DNA from: an uncultured Clostridia bacterium
GTDB lineage: Bacteria > Bacillota > Clostridia > TANB77 > CAG-508
Assembly (NCBI GenBank): GCA_948530865.1
Contig: CAOTKV010000001.1
Location: 62,001-126,000, forward strand
DNA length: 64,000 bases
Direction: 5' to 3'
In this document: positions 25,998-35,161 of the stretch, in pieces
How positions within the stretch are numbered: position 1 is the first letter of the stretch
Layout: each line of letters opens with the position of its first letter
The notes under the pieces: generated by a model
Databases searched by the model: none
Told to the model about the DNA's origin: nothing
The model's input: the letters and a program-made list of their open reading frames with translations, nothing else
Made by a program: the position numbers and the translations under genes

Positions 25998-26723
25998 ATG
26001 TCAGGACATAGTAAGTGGCACAATATTCAAGCAAAAAAAGGAAAAGCTGATGCAGCAAGAGGAAAAATATTTACAAAATTAGGAAGAGAATTATTAATAG
26101 CTGTAAAACAAGGTGGACCTGATCCTGCTGGTAATTCAAAATTAAAAGATGTTATTGCAAAATGTAAAGCAAATAATATGCCTAATGATACAATAAATAA
26201 TGCTATAAAGAAAGCATCTGGAGCTGGAAGTAATGAATCATATGAAGAAATAACTTATGAAGGTTATGGACCAAATGGAGTTGCAATTATAGTAAACGCT
26301 TCAACAGATAACAAAAATAGAACTGCAGCAGATGTAAGACATGTATTTAGTAAATCAGGCGGAAGTTTAGGTACAAATGGTTGCGTATCATATATGTTTG
26401 AGAAAAAAGGTATAATTGTTATAGAGAAAGAAGGATGCTCATTATCTGAAGATGATTTAATGATGCTTGCTATAGAATCAGGTGCAGAAGATTTTTCAAG
26501 TGAAGAAGAAGTTTATGAAATAACAACAGCACCTGCAGATTTTACACAAGTTACAGAAGAATTATCTAAAAATAATCTTACATTTTTAGAAGCTGGAGTC
26601 CAAATGGTTCCAAGTACATATGTTTCTTTAGATGAAAGTGGAGCAGAAAAAATGCAAAGATTAATAGATAATCTTGAAGATTTAGACGATGTTTTAGAAG
26701 TATTCCATAACTGGGAAGAATAA
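25998..26723 (+). CDS. yebC: YebC/PmpR family protein
   Basis: Start ATG 25998 behind AGGAGG gives MSGHSKWHNIQAKKGKADAA, the invariant N-terminus of the YebC/TACO1 family, with FTKLGRELLIAVKQGGPDP following. At 241 aa it is full length. Family members are cytosolic; older work called them DNA-binding regulators, newer work links them to relief of ribosome stalling, notably at proline runs. It stands alone with its own terminator, first gene after the mobile region. Confidence 0.96.
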   Translation: MSGHSKWHNIQAKKGKADAARGKIFTKLGRELLIAVKQGGPDPAGNSKLKDVIAKCKANNMPNDTINNAIKKASGAGSNESYEEITYEGYGPNGVAIIVNASTDNKNRTAADVRHVFSKSGGSLGTNGCVSYMFEKKGIIVIEKEGCSLSEDDLMMLAIESGAEDFSSEEEVYEITTAPADFTQVTEELSKNNLTFLEAGVQMVPSTYVSLDESGAEKMQRLIDNLEDLDDVLEVFHNWEE

Positions 26724-26747
26724 TTGTAAAATAAAGTAAATTTAGAA

Positions 26748-26784
26748 AAGAAATTTAAGGATACAACCTTAGGTTTCTTTTTTT
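26748..26784 (+). terminator. Intrinsic terminator of yebC
   Basis: 13-bp stem (26748-26760 with 26767-26779, two G-U pairs), a 6-base loop and a run of Ts. Confidence 0.8.
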
Positions 26785-26792
26785 ATATAAAA

Positions 26793-26821
26793 TGAAATTT
26801 AGGGATGCTCGAAAAATTTCA
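26793..26821 (+). repeat. 29-bp dispersed palindromic repeat, copy 1
   Basis: The ends TGAAATTT and AAATTTCA flank a GGGA core that varies between copies. Other copies are at 28369, 53769 and 63160. Imperfect palindrome in intergenic DNA, REP-like. Confidence 0.7.
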
Positions 26822-26889
26822 CATGAATATTTTTCTAAAAAAAGTAAAAAATATTTAGAATAAAATATGTATTATGGAGGTATGAGATT

Positions 26890-27768
26890 ATGTTTTTTAG
26901 AACAGATATGGCTGTTGAAAGAAGAGATTTATATAAAAATGCTAATAAGTTAGAAGATGAGATAAAAGGTGTTGAGTGTGAAGAAGAGAAAGTTGAAGAT
27001 ATGAATATTACTAGAGTGAAAATAACTAATAGTGAAGGTGAAAGAGCTTTAGAAAGAAGAATGGGAAATTATATAACTATTGATATAAAAAAGATTCATA
27101 ATATAACAGAAGAGAAAGAAAACAAAATAATAGAAGTTTTTTCAAAAGAGTTAAAATCTATTATTGATAAACATGTAAAACCTAATGAAGAAATTTTAAT
27201 TGTAGGACTGGGAAATTCTTATTCAACTCCAGACTCTTTAGGAACAAAAGTGGTTGAGAATATTGAAATTACACGTCATATAAAAATTTATTTGCCAAAT
27301 GCAATAGATAGAAATACAAGATCTGTTAGTGCAATAACACCGGGAGTACTTGGAACTACTGGGATTGAAACAGTAGAGATTGTGAAAGGAATAGTTGACA
27401 ACATAAAACCAAAACTTGTAATTGCAATAGATAGTTTGTGCTCAAAAAATATTGATAGAATAAACAAATCTATTCAAATTTCAGATACAGGAATTGTGCC
27501 AGGTGGAGGTGTAGGAAACAGACAAGCTGAATTGTCTAATGATACTTTAGGAGTTCCAGTTATAGGAGTAGGAATACCAACGGTTTTAGATGCAGCAACC
27601 ATTGTTATAGATACTTTAAAAGTTTGTGATGTAAGCATTTCAGAAGATGAGATTGTAGATAAGATGAAATTAAATAATTTTAACTTTATAGTTACTCCAA
27701 AAGAAATAGATAGCTTAATTGAAAATATGACTACAATTGTTTCAGAAGGAATTAATATGAGTTTTTAA
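26890..27768 (+). CDS. gpr: GPR spore endopeptidase
   Basis: N-terminal FRTDMAVERRDLY is the GPR pro-sequence/processing region, followed by GYIDI-like NYITIDI, GLGNSYSTPDSLGTKVV, TPGVLGTTGIET and DTGIVPGGGVGNRQAELS blocks of peptidase family A25. GPR degrades small acid-soluble DNA-binding proteins at germination in the spore core. 292 aa is shorter than the Bacillus enzyme (about 370), which is common in Clostridia. ATG 26890 is behind GGAGG. It shows the organism makes endospores. Confidence 0.95.
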   Translation: MFFRTDMAVERRDLYKNANKLEDEIKGVECEEEKVEDMNITRVKITNSEGERALERRMGNYITIDIKKIHNITEEKENKIIEVFSKELKSIIDKHVKPNEEILIVGLGNSYSTPDSLGTKVVENIEITRHIKIYLPNAIDRNTRSVSAITPGVLGTTGIETVEIVKGIVDNIKPKLVIAIDSLCSKNIDRINKSIQISDTGIVPGGGVGNRQAELSNDTLGVPVIGVGIPTVLDAATIVIDTLKVCDVSISEDEIVDKMKLNNFNFIVTPKEIDSLIENMTTIVSEGINMSF

Positions 27769-27843
27769 AAAATCCTATTGTATTTTTTTATGTTTTAGTA
27801 TAATATTTTAATATAAAATATTCAAAAGAATAAGGGGATAAAC

Positions 27844-28359
27844 ATGGAAAAATTAAAAGGAAAAGCAGAAATAATAATAATTGCAATAGTAGCAGTAATA
27901 ATTATTGGTGTAGTTGTATATTTAAATATAGCTAATAAAAAAGAACCTATTGTATATGGTATTGCAGAAGCATCAGGATCAGCTTCAAATACATTTATAG
28001 AAGATAGTAAAACATTAAAAAGATTTATAACTAAAAGTAGTTTAAATGATGAAATAACAATAGATTATAAAAAATATTCTATAAAAGAAAGATATAATGA
28101 AGAATTTTTTAAAACAAAAAAACTTGCAATAGTAGCTGTTAGTGAAGATACATCTAAAGAATATATTCATGATATAACAGATCTTATTTATAATGAAGCA
28201 AGAACAGATGCAACAGTTAAATATATTTATAAAACAGATGGATACAAAGGAAATCTTTCAAGAAGTTGGGTAACATGTATGATAGTTGAAGTTGATAATA
28301 CAGTTACAAATGTTAATTTTGTTTTAGATAATAGTAGCACAGAAGAAGATAAACAATAA
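27844..28359 (+). CDS. Membrane-anchored hypothetical protein, 171 aa
   Basis: AAGGGG precedes ATG. Residues 9-29 (IIIIAIVAVIIIGVVVYLNI) form one membrane helix, with the rest presumably outside. The outer domain is mixed (KKLAIVAVSEDTSKEYIHDI, WVTCMIVEVDNTVTNVNFVL). No family recognised. It sits next to gpr but has its own upstream gap and a palindromic terminator downstream, so a sporulation role is only a guess. Confidence 0.82.
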   Translation: MEKLKGKAEIIIIAIVAVIIIGVVVYLNIANKKEPIVYGIAEASGSASNTFIEDSKTLKRFITKSSLNDEITIDYKKYSIKERYNEEFFKTKKLAIVAVSEDTSKEYIHDITDLIYNEARTDATVKYIYKTDGYKGNLSRSWVTCMIVEVDNTVTNVNFVLDNSSTEEDKQ

Positions 28360-28368
28360 AATGCGAAA

Positions 28369-28405
28369 TGAAATTTAGGGATGGTCCCTAAATTTCATTT
28401 TTTTT
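28369..28405 (+). terminator. Palindromic repeat copy 2, acting as terminator
   Basis: Perfect 13-bp arms (TGAAATTTAGGGA and its complement, 28369-28381 and 28385-28397) with a 3-base loop and eight Ts. This copy of the 29-bp dispersed repeat could end transcription from the left. Confidence 0.75.
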
Positions 28406-28496
28406 GAATAAGATAAACACAATAATGGAAAAATACGAATACTATATTTTAGTAAATTTAGGTAATTAATTTGAAAGATTTTAAGAGGTATTTGCT

Positions 28497-28991
28497 TTGA
28501 AGAGTGTTTGTATAAAGACAGTTAGTGAGGAAAAAATTGAATATTTGATAGAACAGTTTGAAAAGATTCCGATGAATATTTATATTTCAAATTACAGATT
28601 TAAAACTTTTGATAATTTAATAATTCATTATACAGAAAAAGAGTATATTGATGAGTTTTACGAAGTTGTGAGTTTGATTATTAAAAATTGCATAGAGAAA
28701 TTTTTTGAAGATGATTTTATAAAAAAAACAGTTGAAAAGAATTATTTTTATTTAAGCAGTATTGAAAGATGCTATATATACGAGATTACTAAAAAAGTTT
28801 TAGATTTACCAGATGAGAAAATAGGGCATAAAAATGAAATTTTAAAGGGAATTATAAAAAACTATTTGATAGAAAATAAAAAAATTGTTTTAGAAGGATT
28901 CATTAATTTTAGAATAGCAGAATACAAAGAATTGTTAGAAAAGATTGTTGAAGTTTCTGTGTTTAGTTATCTTGACTTAATAACATTTTAA
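28497..28991 (+). CDS. YtxC-like sporulation protein, short
   Basis: TTG start behind AGAGGT. Near the end, IVLEGFINFRIAEYKELLEK matches the hallmark block of the YtxC family (GFxxFR...). YtxC proteins run near 280 aa in Bacillus and continue for about 40 residues past this block; this one stops 16 residues after it at 164 aa. No shifted frame downstream restores the missing part. YtxC is a putative sporulation protein of unknown biochemistry. Moderate confidence in the family. Confidence 0.7.
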   Translation: MKSVCIKTVSEEKIEYLIEQFEKIPMNIYISNYRFKTFDNLIIHYTEKEYIDEFYEVVSLIIKNCIEKFFEDDFIKKTVEKNYFYLSSIERCYIYEITKKVLDLPDEKIGHKNEILKGIIKNYLIENKKIVLEGFINFRIAEYKELLEKIVEVSVFSYLDLITF

Positions 28992-28999
28992 ATTTTGTA

Positions 29000-29028
29000 T
29001 TGATAAATAAATTAATTTGTAGTAAAGT
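29000..29028 (+). promoter_or_regulatory. Promoter for yqeY
   Basis: TTGATA, a 17-base spacer and TAAAGT at 29023-29028, 26 bases before the ATG of yqeY. Confidence 0.45.
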
Positions 29029-29054
29029 AATAAAAGAAAGAAGGTAGAGAATAT

Positions 29055-29495
29055 ATGTTAAAAGAAAAATTAATGAATGACTTAAAAGAAGCAATGAAAG
29101 AGAAAAATGAAATTAAAAAAAATACAGTTCAAATGGTAAGAGCTGCAATTTTACAAATTGAAAAGGATAAAGGAATAACAGTTGAAGATGAAAAAATAAT
29201 AGAAATAATTGCAAAAGAAGTTAAAAGCAAAAAGGATGCTCTTGTTGATTTTGAAAAAGGTGGAAGACAGGATTTAATAAATCAAACTAATGAGGAAATT
29301 TCTATTTTGCAAGAATACTTACCAAAACAATTAAGTAAAGATGAACTAAAAATAGAAATAGAAAAAGTTATTAAAGATTTAAATGCTACTTCTATTAAAG
29401 ATATGGGATCTGTTATGAAAGAAGCTAAAGCAAGAATTGGAGCTTCTGCTGATGGAAGAACAATAAATGAAGTTGTTAAAGAATTATTAAATTAA
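29055..29495 (+). CDS. yqeY: GatB/YqeY domain protein
   Basis: 146 aa; family blocks LKEAMKEKNEIKKNTVQMVR, KGGRQDLINQTNEEISIL, YLPKQLSKDEL and a final GASADGRTINEVVKELL. The YqeY fold is shared with the C-terminal domain of GatB; the stand-alone protein is cytosolic, with a presumed tRNA-related role that is not proven. The TraX-like gene follows after 13 bases, probably in the same transcript. Confidence 0.93.
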   Translation: MLKEKLMNDLKEAMKEKNEIKKNTVQMVRAAILQIEKDKGITVEDEKIIEIIAKEVKSKKDALVDFEKGGRQDLINQTNEEISILQEYLPKQLSKDELKIEIEKVIKDLNATSIKDMGSVMKEAKARIGASADGRTINEVVKELLN

Positions 29496-29508
29496 TAGGA
29501 GATAAACA

Positions 29509-30180
29509 TTGAGCAGTTTTGTAATAAAAATAATTGCATGTGTTACTATGATATTAGATCATATAAAATATGCAATACCTCAAACTGAGAATGTATTAAC
29601 AATATATTTAGGCAGAACATCATATCCACTTTTTGCATTTCTATTAGTTGAGGGATATATACATACAAGTGATTTAAAAAAATATTATAAAAGATTATTT
29701 ATTTTTGCTATCATTTCACAAATACCATTTATGCTTTTTAGAACTTTGGTTGGCGAATGGAAAATGCTTAATATAATGTTTACATTATTGCTAGGACTAT
29801 TGTCGATTACAGCATATGATAAAATAAAAAAAGAGTATATATCATTTCCAATATGTTTACTATTAATATTATTAGGAAATTTTGTAAATGTTGATTATGG
29901 TTGGTTTGGAGTATCAACAATATTAATATTATATATTTTTAGGAAAAGTAAAACATTAAAATCTTTAGGATATACAATACTTGTGGTTTTCTATTTTTAT
30001 ATGATGAATGCAAATTTTACAAATATAAATACTATTAAAGTTTTATTGGCATATTTAATTCCACTTATTCCAATAGTAATGTATAATGGAAAACAAGGCA
30101 AAAAGATAAAACATTTTTTCTATTGGTTTTATCCAATACATATGGCAATTGTATATGGTATAAGTTTTTTATTTATTTGA
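29509..30180 (+). CDS. TraX family membrane protein
   Basis: TTG start behind AGGAGA. 223 aa with about seven hydrophobic helices; the opening IIACVTMILDHIKYAIPQ, then YLGRTSYPLFAFLLVEGY and the late FYWFYPIHMAIVYG are TraX signatures. F-plasmid TraX acetylates pilin, but chromosomal TraX-like proteins of Firmicutes are not linked to pili and probably acylate another surface molecule (inference). Confidence 0.88.
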   Translation: MSSFVIKIIACVTMILDHIKYAIPQTENVLTIYLGRTSYPLFAFLLVEGYIHTSDLKKYYKRLFIFAIISQIPFMLFRTLVGEWKMLNIMFTLLLGLLSITAYDKIKKEYISFPICLLLILLGNFVNVDYGWFGVSTILILYIFRKSKTLKSLGYTILVVFYFYMMNANFTNINTIKVLLAYLIPLIPIVMYNGKQGKKIKHFFYWFYPIHMAIVYGISFLFI

Positions 30181-30184
30181 AATA

Positions 30185-30217
30185 AACAGGTAACATTATG
30201 GTTTACCTGTTATTTTT
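30185..30217 (+). terminator. Terminator after the TraX-like gene
   Basis: 9-bp stem AACAGGTAA/TTACCTGTT with an ATTTTT tail. Confidence 0.75.
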
Positions 30218-30231
30218 GTAAATATAATTGC

Positions 30232-30260
30232 TTGAAAAATTATGTAGACTGTGATATAAT
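30232..30260 (+). promoter_or_regulatory. Promoter of the 30293 gene
   Basis: TTGAAA at 30232, a 17-base spacer and perfect TATAAT at 30255-30260, with GGAGG and ATG about 20 bases on. Confidence 0.65.
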
Positions 30261-30292
30261 TTACAAACAATAAAATATGGAGGTAAAGGAGA

Positions 30293-30652
30293 ATGGTTGA
30301 GATTATGACAGCAGAATCAATAGCACGGGACTCTATAAAAAATACTCTTGCATTAGAAATTCCGTTAGTAAATGAGAACATTGAAACTGCAAAGAAAAAC
30401 GGTAGAAGATCATGTTATTTTGAAAAACGTATTTCTAATGGTACAGTAAGAATTTTGGAAAAAGCAGGTTATGAGGTTGATGTTGATAGCAATAGTACTG
30501 AGATTTCATGGGAAGGCATTTATAATAATTTAATGAATAGTGAAAAATTCATTACTGAAATTTCTCAGGAATTGAATCTTAGAATTATTGATATTAATAA
30601 TTCTAGAAATATCATTGATCCCAATTGGAAACCCTCAAATGAGGATGATTAA
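30293..30652 (+). CDS. Hypothetical protein, 119 aa, stand-alone
   Basis: ATG 9 bases after GGAGG. Starts MVEIMTAESIARDSIKNTLA; helical start, a mixed centre (SCYFEKRISNGTVRILEKAG, YEVDVDSNSTEISWEGIYN) and an acidic end. It has its own promoter and terminator and no operon partner. It reads a CGG codon in frame (GCA-CGG-GAC), which native genes here avoid, so it may be acquired. Function unknown. Confidence 0.8.
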   Translation: MVEIMTAESIARDSIKNTLALEIPLVNENIETAKKNGRRSCYFEKRISNGTVRILEKAGYEVDVDSNSTEISWEGIYNNLMNSEKFITEISQELNLRIIDINNSRNIIDPNWKPSNEDD

Positions 30653-30669
30653 TATTATTCCCAAATAGC

Positions 30670-30701
30670 AAAGAGGCACTGAAAAAGCAGTGCCTCTTTT
30701 G
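30670..30701 (+). terminator. Terminator of the 30293 gene
   Basis: 12-bp stem AAAGAGGCACTG paired with its complement across a 6-base loop, then Ts. Confidence 0.85.
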
Positions 30702-30713
30702 TGATTAATGACA

Positions 30714-30742
30714 ACAAAAAAGAGTTACTAAAAGCAACTCTT
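30714..30742 (-). terminator. Terminator of the minus-strand glycosyltransferase gene
   Basis: Read on minus, a stem AAGAGTT/AACTCTT is followed by six Ts (plus-strand A-run 30715-30721), just past the stop at 30751. Confidence 0.7.
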
Positions 30743-30750
30743 CTAATATT

Positions 30751-32037
30751 TTAAGCAAAAGCTTGACGATTCTTTTTGAATGAAAGTAAATTTGTAATTT
30801 CATTTGATTTTTTAACTTGTTTTTGAGCTTCTTCTTGAGCAATTTCATTTGCTTGTTTTGTAGCAACAGTTTCTGCAATTGCTTTTTCATAAGCAAAGTG
30901 AGTATTTTTTGTGATTCCTGTCCAATTATATTCATTTTTTACTTTTGCAACTGCATTTTTTGTAACTGCATCACAAAGTTTTTGATCAAATAATAAAGTA
31001 AGAATTGAATCAGCAAGTGAATTTGCGTTTCCAGCATAACTTTTCATTCCATTAACACCATGATCAATAATATCATTTAAACCACCAACATCTGATACAA
31101 CAACAGGTGTTCCAGAAAGCATTGCTTCAAGAGCAACAATTCCAAATGGTTCATATGTGCTAGGGAATACAGACACATCTGCACATTTATACATTCTTTG
31201 AACATCTTTAGAACCAAGATATCCTGTAAAGTAAACTTTATTTCCAAGACCTAAATAATTAACTTGATTTCTTAATTCATCAATCATTCCACCTTTACCA
31301 GCAATAAGAAGTTTGGCATCATGATAGTGATTTAATATTTTTGGCATAGCGGCAATTAATGTTTGAATTCCTTTTTCATAAACTAAACGTCCCATAAATA
31401 ATATAATTTTTTCATTATCCATAGCATATTTTCTTCTAAAGTCATAATCTTTTTCAATTCCATCATACATATTTAAGTTAACACCATTAGGTATAACATT
31501 AATTTTTTCATAAGGAAGACCAAATAACCTTTGTAATTCACTTCTCATGTAATTACTATTTACAATTACTTCTGAAGATTCATAAGTAAGCATCCATTCA
31601 GTATCATTAATATATCTTTGTTGTTCATCACGAATACCACTATTTCTACCAGCTTCAGTTGCATGAATTGTACAAACTAAAGGAATACTATATGCAGTTT
31701 TTAAAGTTTTAGCAGCATATGCTACTAACCAGTCATGAGCATGAATAACATCAAAACTACCTTTTTCTGCAATAATTTCACCAACTTTTGCTATCATATT
31801 AAAGTTTAATTGCATAGTCCAGTCGATAAGATTATTTGATGAAATCATAAAGTTATCAACTCTATAAACCATTACACCATTATCATCTTCAATATATGGG
31901 ACATTACCATCACGATAAGTTACAACAGTAACATCATGCCCCTCTTGAATTAATTTGTGAGATAAGTCATGGACAACCCTAGATATTCCTCCAACAACTC
32001 TTGGTGGGTATTCCCATGATAGCATTAAAATTTTCAT
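30751..32037 (-). CDS. GT4 glycosyltransferase, glycogen-synthase-like
   Basis: N-terminal WEYPPRVVGGISRVVHDLSH carries the family-4 glycine loop; the C-terminal domain has GRLVYEKGIQTLIAAMPKIL and the nucleotide-sugar motif EPFGIVALEAMLSGTPVVVS (E-x7-E). 428 aa; the last 35 residues are a Q/E/K-rich extension. Such proteins beside GH57 branching enzymes act as alpha-glucan synthases or maltodextrin glucosyltransferases; donor and acceptor cannot be read from sequence. Divergent to the DUF4912/GH57 pair, with which it probably shares a pathway. Confidence 0.9.
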   Translation of the reverse strand: MKILMLSWEYPPRVVGGISRVVHDLSHKLIQEGHDVTVVTYRDGNVPYIEDDNGVMVYRVDNFMISSNNLIDWTMQLNFNMIAKVGEIIAEKGSFDVIHAHDWLVAYAAKTLKTAYSIPLVCTIHATEAGRNSGIRDEQQRYINDTEWMLTYESSEVIVNSNYMRSELQRLFGLPYEKINVIPNGVNLNMYDGIEKDYDFRRKYAMDNEKIILFMGRLVYEKGIQTLIAAMPKILNHYHDAKLLIAGKGGMIDELRNQVNYLGLGNKVYFTGYLGSKDVQRMYKCADVSVFPSTYEPFGIVALEAMLSGTPVVVSDVGGLNDIIDHGVNGMKSYAGNANSLADSILTLLFDQKLCDAVTKNAVAKVKNEYNWTGITKNTHFAYEKAIAETVATKQANEIAQEEAQKQVKKSNEITNLLSFKKNRQAFA

Positions 32038-32445
32038 TTATAAATTGTACTCCTTTCAAAAATATCTTTTGTTATATAAAATTTTATTGAAATTTAAAAA
32101 TTAGTTTGTCAAGTATTTTTTTTATTTATAAAAAATTATGAAAGCTTAGGGAAACTTAATTTTTAAATTACAAATAGATTTTGACTTTTTTTGTAAATTC
32201 TTAATATATTTTATATAAAATGAATTCAAAAGTAAACAACTTTTGACAAAAAAATAGCGTTTTTGTATTACATTTTTGTTACATTATAATAATATATATG
32301 TATAATAAATATACTCAAAAAAATATAAAAAATATAAAATTTACTATTGAAGTTTAAAATTATTATATATATAATAACTATATTATTTAGGTGGATTTTA
32401 TATAAATGTGCAAATAATTAATACTAAGGAGGATAAAAAGTAGAA
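32038..32445 (+). promoter_or_regulatory. Divergent regulatory region between glucan genes
   Basis: 408 bp, very AT-rich, no gene. On plus, TTGACA at 32243-32248 with a 17-base spacer to TATTAC (32266-32271) is a good sigma-A promoter for the DUF4912/GH57 pair, leaving a 5' leader of about 170 bases. On minus, a TTGACA near 32104-32109 lies upstream of the GT4 gene, but its best -10 partner is 20 bases away. No riboswitch-like structure seen. Confidence 0.5.
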
Positions 32446-33423
32446 ATGCCAAAGATTGAAGAGTTTGAAAATGAACTAGAAGAAAAAATCGATATAGAAG
32501 TAGAAAACAATATGGCTGAGCTTCCTGCTGATAATAAAGCTTCAGTAGAAGAAAGTACAGGTAAAGAAGGGCAAAATGAAAAAGATTCTGACAAAAAAAT
32601 AGAAAATAAGGTAGATGAAGCAACTGTTATTGATAAAATAAAAAACTTCTTAGCAAAAATTGCTTTAATGCAAGAAGAAACAAAAAAAGATTTGTCTGAA
32701 AAAACTTCAAAGCAAGAAAAGAAAAATTCAAAAATTGCTGAAGAAGAAAAAGAAGATTCTAAAGTTGAAGATTTAGAAGATGATATATATAATAAACCAA
32801 AATATATGTTAGAATACTATGATTTACCATATAGATATAACGAAACTATAGTAAAAGTTCTTGCACAAACTCCTAAAAAATTGTTTGTATATTGGGATAT
32901 TTCAGATAATGACAGAGAAAAATATATTAAAGCCTTTGGAGATGACTTCTTTTATAAAACTTATCCAGTATTATTACTATATAATGAAGATAAAAAATAT
33001 GTAAGAGAGATTGCAGTAAATGATTTTGCTAATAGTTGGTATATAGATATTGAAGATTCAAAAACAAAATATACTATACAATTAGGAAGAAAATTTAGAA
33101 ACAAACCAGAAATAATGAATTTTGCAGAATTTAAGCAAAACAATATAATCCTTCAAACAGATTATTTACCATTTGCAGATTCAAATAAAATGGAAGCTCC
33201 AAATGATCATGTTCTTTTCGAATCATTGCCAAGATTTTTTGTTTTTAGAAATGTAAAAACAAATGAAGAAATAACAAAGGAATTAAGAAGCTTTAAAGAT
33301 GCGTTTGGAAATAATTATGATATAAAAGAATTTTATCAAGATTCATATCAAGATGAACTTTCAGAAGGAATGTTTGATATGTCAAATCCTTCATCAGGAG
33401 TCAATAGTTCAATATTTAAATAA
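32446..33423 (+). CDS. DUF4912 domain protein
   Basis: Residues 1-115 are a Glu/Lys-rich disordered region. Residues about 120-220 form the DUF4912 domain (YDLPYRYNETIVKVLAQTPK, LFVYWDISDND, then YVREIAVNDFANSWYIDIED), which looks like a carbohydrate-binding-like beta fold. It commonly neighbours glucan enzymes, as here (GH57 gene 78 bases downstream). Probable role: glucan binding or scaffolding (inference). Confidence 0.87.
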   Translation: MPKIEEFENELEEKIDIEVENNMAELPADNKASVEESTGKEGQNEKDSDKKIENKVDEATVIDKIKNFLAKIALMQEETKKDLSEKTSKQEKKNSKIAEEEKEDSKVEDLEDDIYNKPKYMLEYYDLPYRYNETIVKVLAQTPKKLFVYWDISDNDREKYIKAFGDDFFYKTYPVLLLYNEDKKYVREIAVNDFANSWYIDIEDSKTKYTIQLGRKFRNKPEIMNFAEFKQNNIILQTDYLPFADSNKMEAPNDHVLFESLPRFFVFRNVKTNEEITKELRSFKDAFGNNYDIKEFYQDSYQDELSEGMFDMSNPSSGVNSSIFK

Positions 33424-33432
33424 ATTTTAAAT

Positions 33433-33470
33433 TGCGTGTATGAACTTATATATATATACACGCATATTTT
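33433..33470 (+). terminator. Stem-loop between DUF4912 and GH57 genes
   Basis: Arms TGCGTGTAT/ATACACGCA with an AT-rich loop, then ATATTTTCTTT. May partly terminate or set the transcript ratio between the two genes. Confidence 0.5.
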
Positions 33471-33501
33471 CTTTAATGGCAAAAGGAAAGGAAAAATATA
33501 A

Positions 33502-35094
33502 ATGAAAAAAAATGTAAAAGGATATGTAAATTTTGTTTTACATGCACATCTTCCTTATGTTCATCATCCAGAATGTGATACTTATTTGGAAGAAGAATGG
33601 CTTCATGAAGCTATTTCAGAAACTTATATTCCACTTTTACTTAATTTTAAAAAACTAGAAGAAGAAAAAGTAGATTTTAGATTAACAATGACAATCACAC
33701 CTACTTTATTAAGTATGCTTGATAGCAAATTGTTACAAGAAAGATATATAAAGTATTTAGAAAAACATATAGAACTTTGCGAAAAAGAGGTAAAAAGAAC
33801 TGTATATGAACCAAGATTAAATAGCTTATCTTATTATTATTTAGAAAGATACAAAAATGATTTACATATATTTAAAGATGTTTATAATTGCAATATAATT
33901 ACAGGATTTAAACATTTTCAAGATGCAGGATATTTAGAAATTATAACTTGTGGTGCAACTCATGGATATTTTCCAATACTTTATGTGAATGAAAAGGCTG
34001 TAAAAGCTCAGATTGCTGTTGGTGTTCAAACTTATGAAAAATATTTTGGAAGAAAGCCTAGAGGAATTTGGCTTCCAGAATGTGGTTATGTTCCAGAAGC
34101 TGATAAATATTTAAGAGAATTTGGAATAGAGTATACAATAGTTGAAACTCATGGAATGTTATATGCAGATCCAACACCAATTTATGGAACCTATGCACCA
34201 ATAGTTTCACATGAAGGGGTAATTGCTTTTGCAAGAGATTTAGAATCTTCAAGACAAGTGTGGAGTTCTATAAATGGTTATCCAGGTGATTACAATTATA
34301 GAGAATTTTATAGAGATATAGGATATGATTGTGATTATGATTATATAAAACCATATATTGCTTGTAATGGTGCAAGAGTAAATACAGGAATAAAATATTA
34401 TAGAATTACAGGTAAGGATTGCCCAAAAGATTATTATGATGTACAATGGGCAATGGACACAGTAGAAAAACAAGCAGGACACTTTTTGGATTGTAGAACA
34501 GCTCAAATAGAACATTTATCTAGCTATATGGATATTCCCCCAATCATTACTTGTCCATATGATGCAGAACTTTATGGACATTGGTGGTATGAAGGACCAT
34601 ATTGGTTATATATATTATTTAAAAAGATTTATTATGATAAGTGTAACTTTGAACTAATTACACCAGGAGAATATATAGATAAGTATCCACAAATGCAAGT
34701 TTCTACACCATGTCGTTCAAGTTGGGGAGCAAATGGATATAGTGAAGTTTGGCTAAATCAAACTAATGATTATGCACATCGTCATTTGCATAAAGCAGCA
34801 GATAGGATGTGTGAGTTAGCTCAGAAATTTCCAAATGAAGGTGACACATTGAGAAGACAAGCTTTAAATCAATGTGCTAGAGAATTATTAATGGCACAAA
34901 CTAGCTGTTGGTTATTTATAATAACTAATGGAACAATGGTCGAATATGCACATAAATCAATAAAAGATCATATTGGAAGATTTACAAAACTTTATTATCA
35001 GATAAAAAATGATAAAATAGATGCAAGATATTTATTAGACGTATTTGATAAAGATGATATATTTCCAGAAATAGATTATATGATTTATTATTAA
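33502..35094 (+). CDS. GH57 alpha-1,4-glucan branching enzyme
   Basis: 530 aa. N-terminal VNFVLHAHLPYVHHP, then GATHGYFPIL, the catalytic-glutamate block IWLPECGYVPEADKYL, the catalytic-aspartate block YDAELYGHWWYEGPYWL and a C-terminal helical domain (CRSSWGANGYSEVW onward). These are the landmarks of GH57 branching enzymes (Thermus/Thermococcus type), which cut alpha-1,4 links and rejoin chains as alpha-1,6 branches in the cytosol. Length is typical. Fits with the GT4 and the debranching enzyme at 61124. Confidence 0.93.
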   Translation: MKKNVKGYVNFVLHAHLPYVHHPECDTYLEEEWLHEAISETYIPLLLNFKKLEEEKVDFRLTMTITPTLLSMLDSKLLQERYIKYLEKHIELCEKEVKRTVYEPRLNSLSYYYLERYKNDLHIFKDVYNCNIITGFKHFQDAGYLEIITCGATHGYFPILYVNEKAVKAQIAVGVQTYEKYFGRKPRGIWLPECGYVPEADKYLREFGIEYTIVETHGMLYADPTPIYGTYAPIVSHEGVIAFARDLESSRQVWSSINGYPGDYNYREFYRDIGYDCDYDYIKPYIACNGARVNTGIKYYRITGKDCPKDYYDVQWAMDTVEKQAGHFLDCRTAQIEHLSSYMDIPPIITCPYDAELYGHWWYEGPYWLYILFKKIYYDKCNFELITPGEYIDKYPQMQVSTPCRSSWGANGYSEVWLNQTNDYAHRHLHKAADRMCELAQKFPNEGDTLRRQALNQCARELLMAQTSCWLFIITNGTMVEYAHKSIKDHIGRFTKLYYQIKNDKIDARYLLDVFDKDDIFPEIDYMIYY

Positions 35095-35161
35095 TGAATA
35101 ATTGATAGAGGAAAGTTTTGAACATTTTGATATATGTTAATAAAATTAATGGAGGCAGAAA

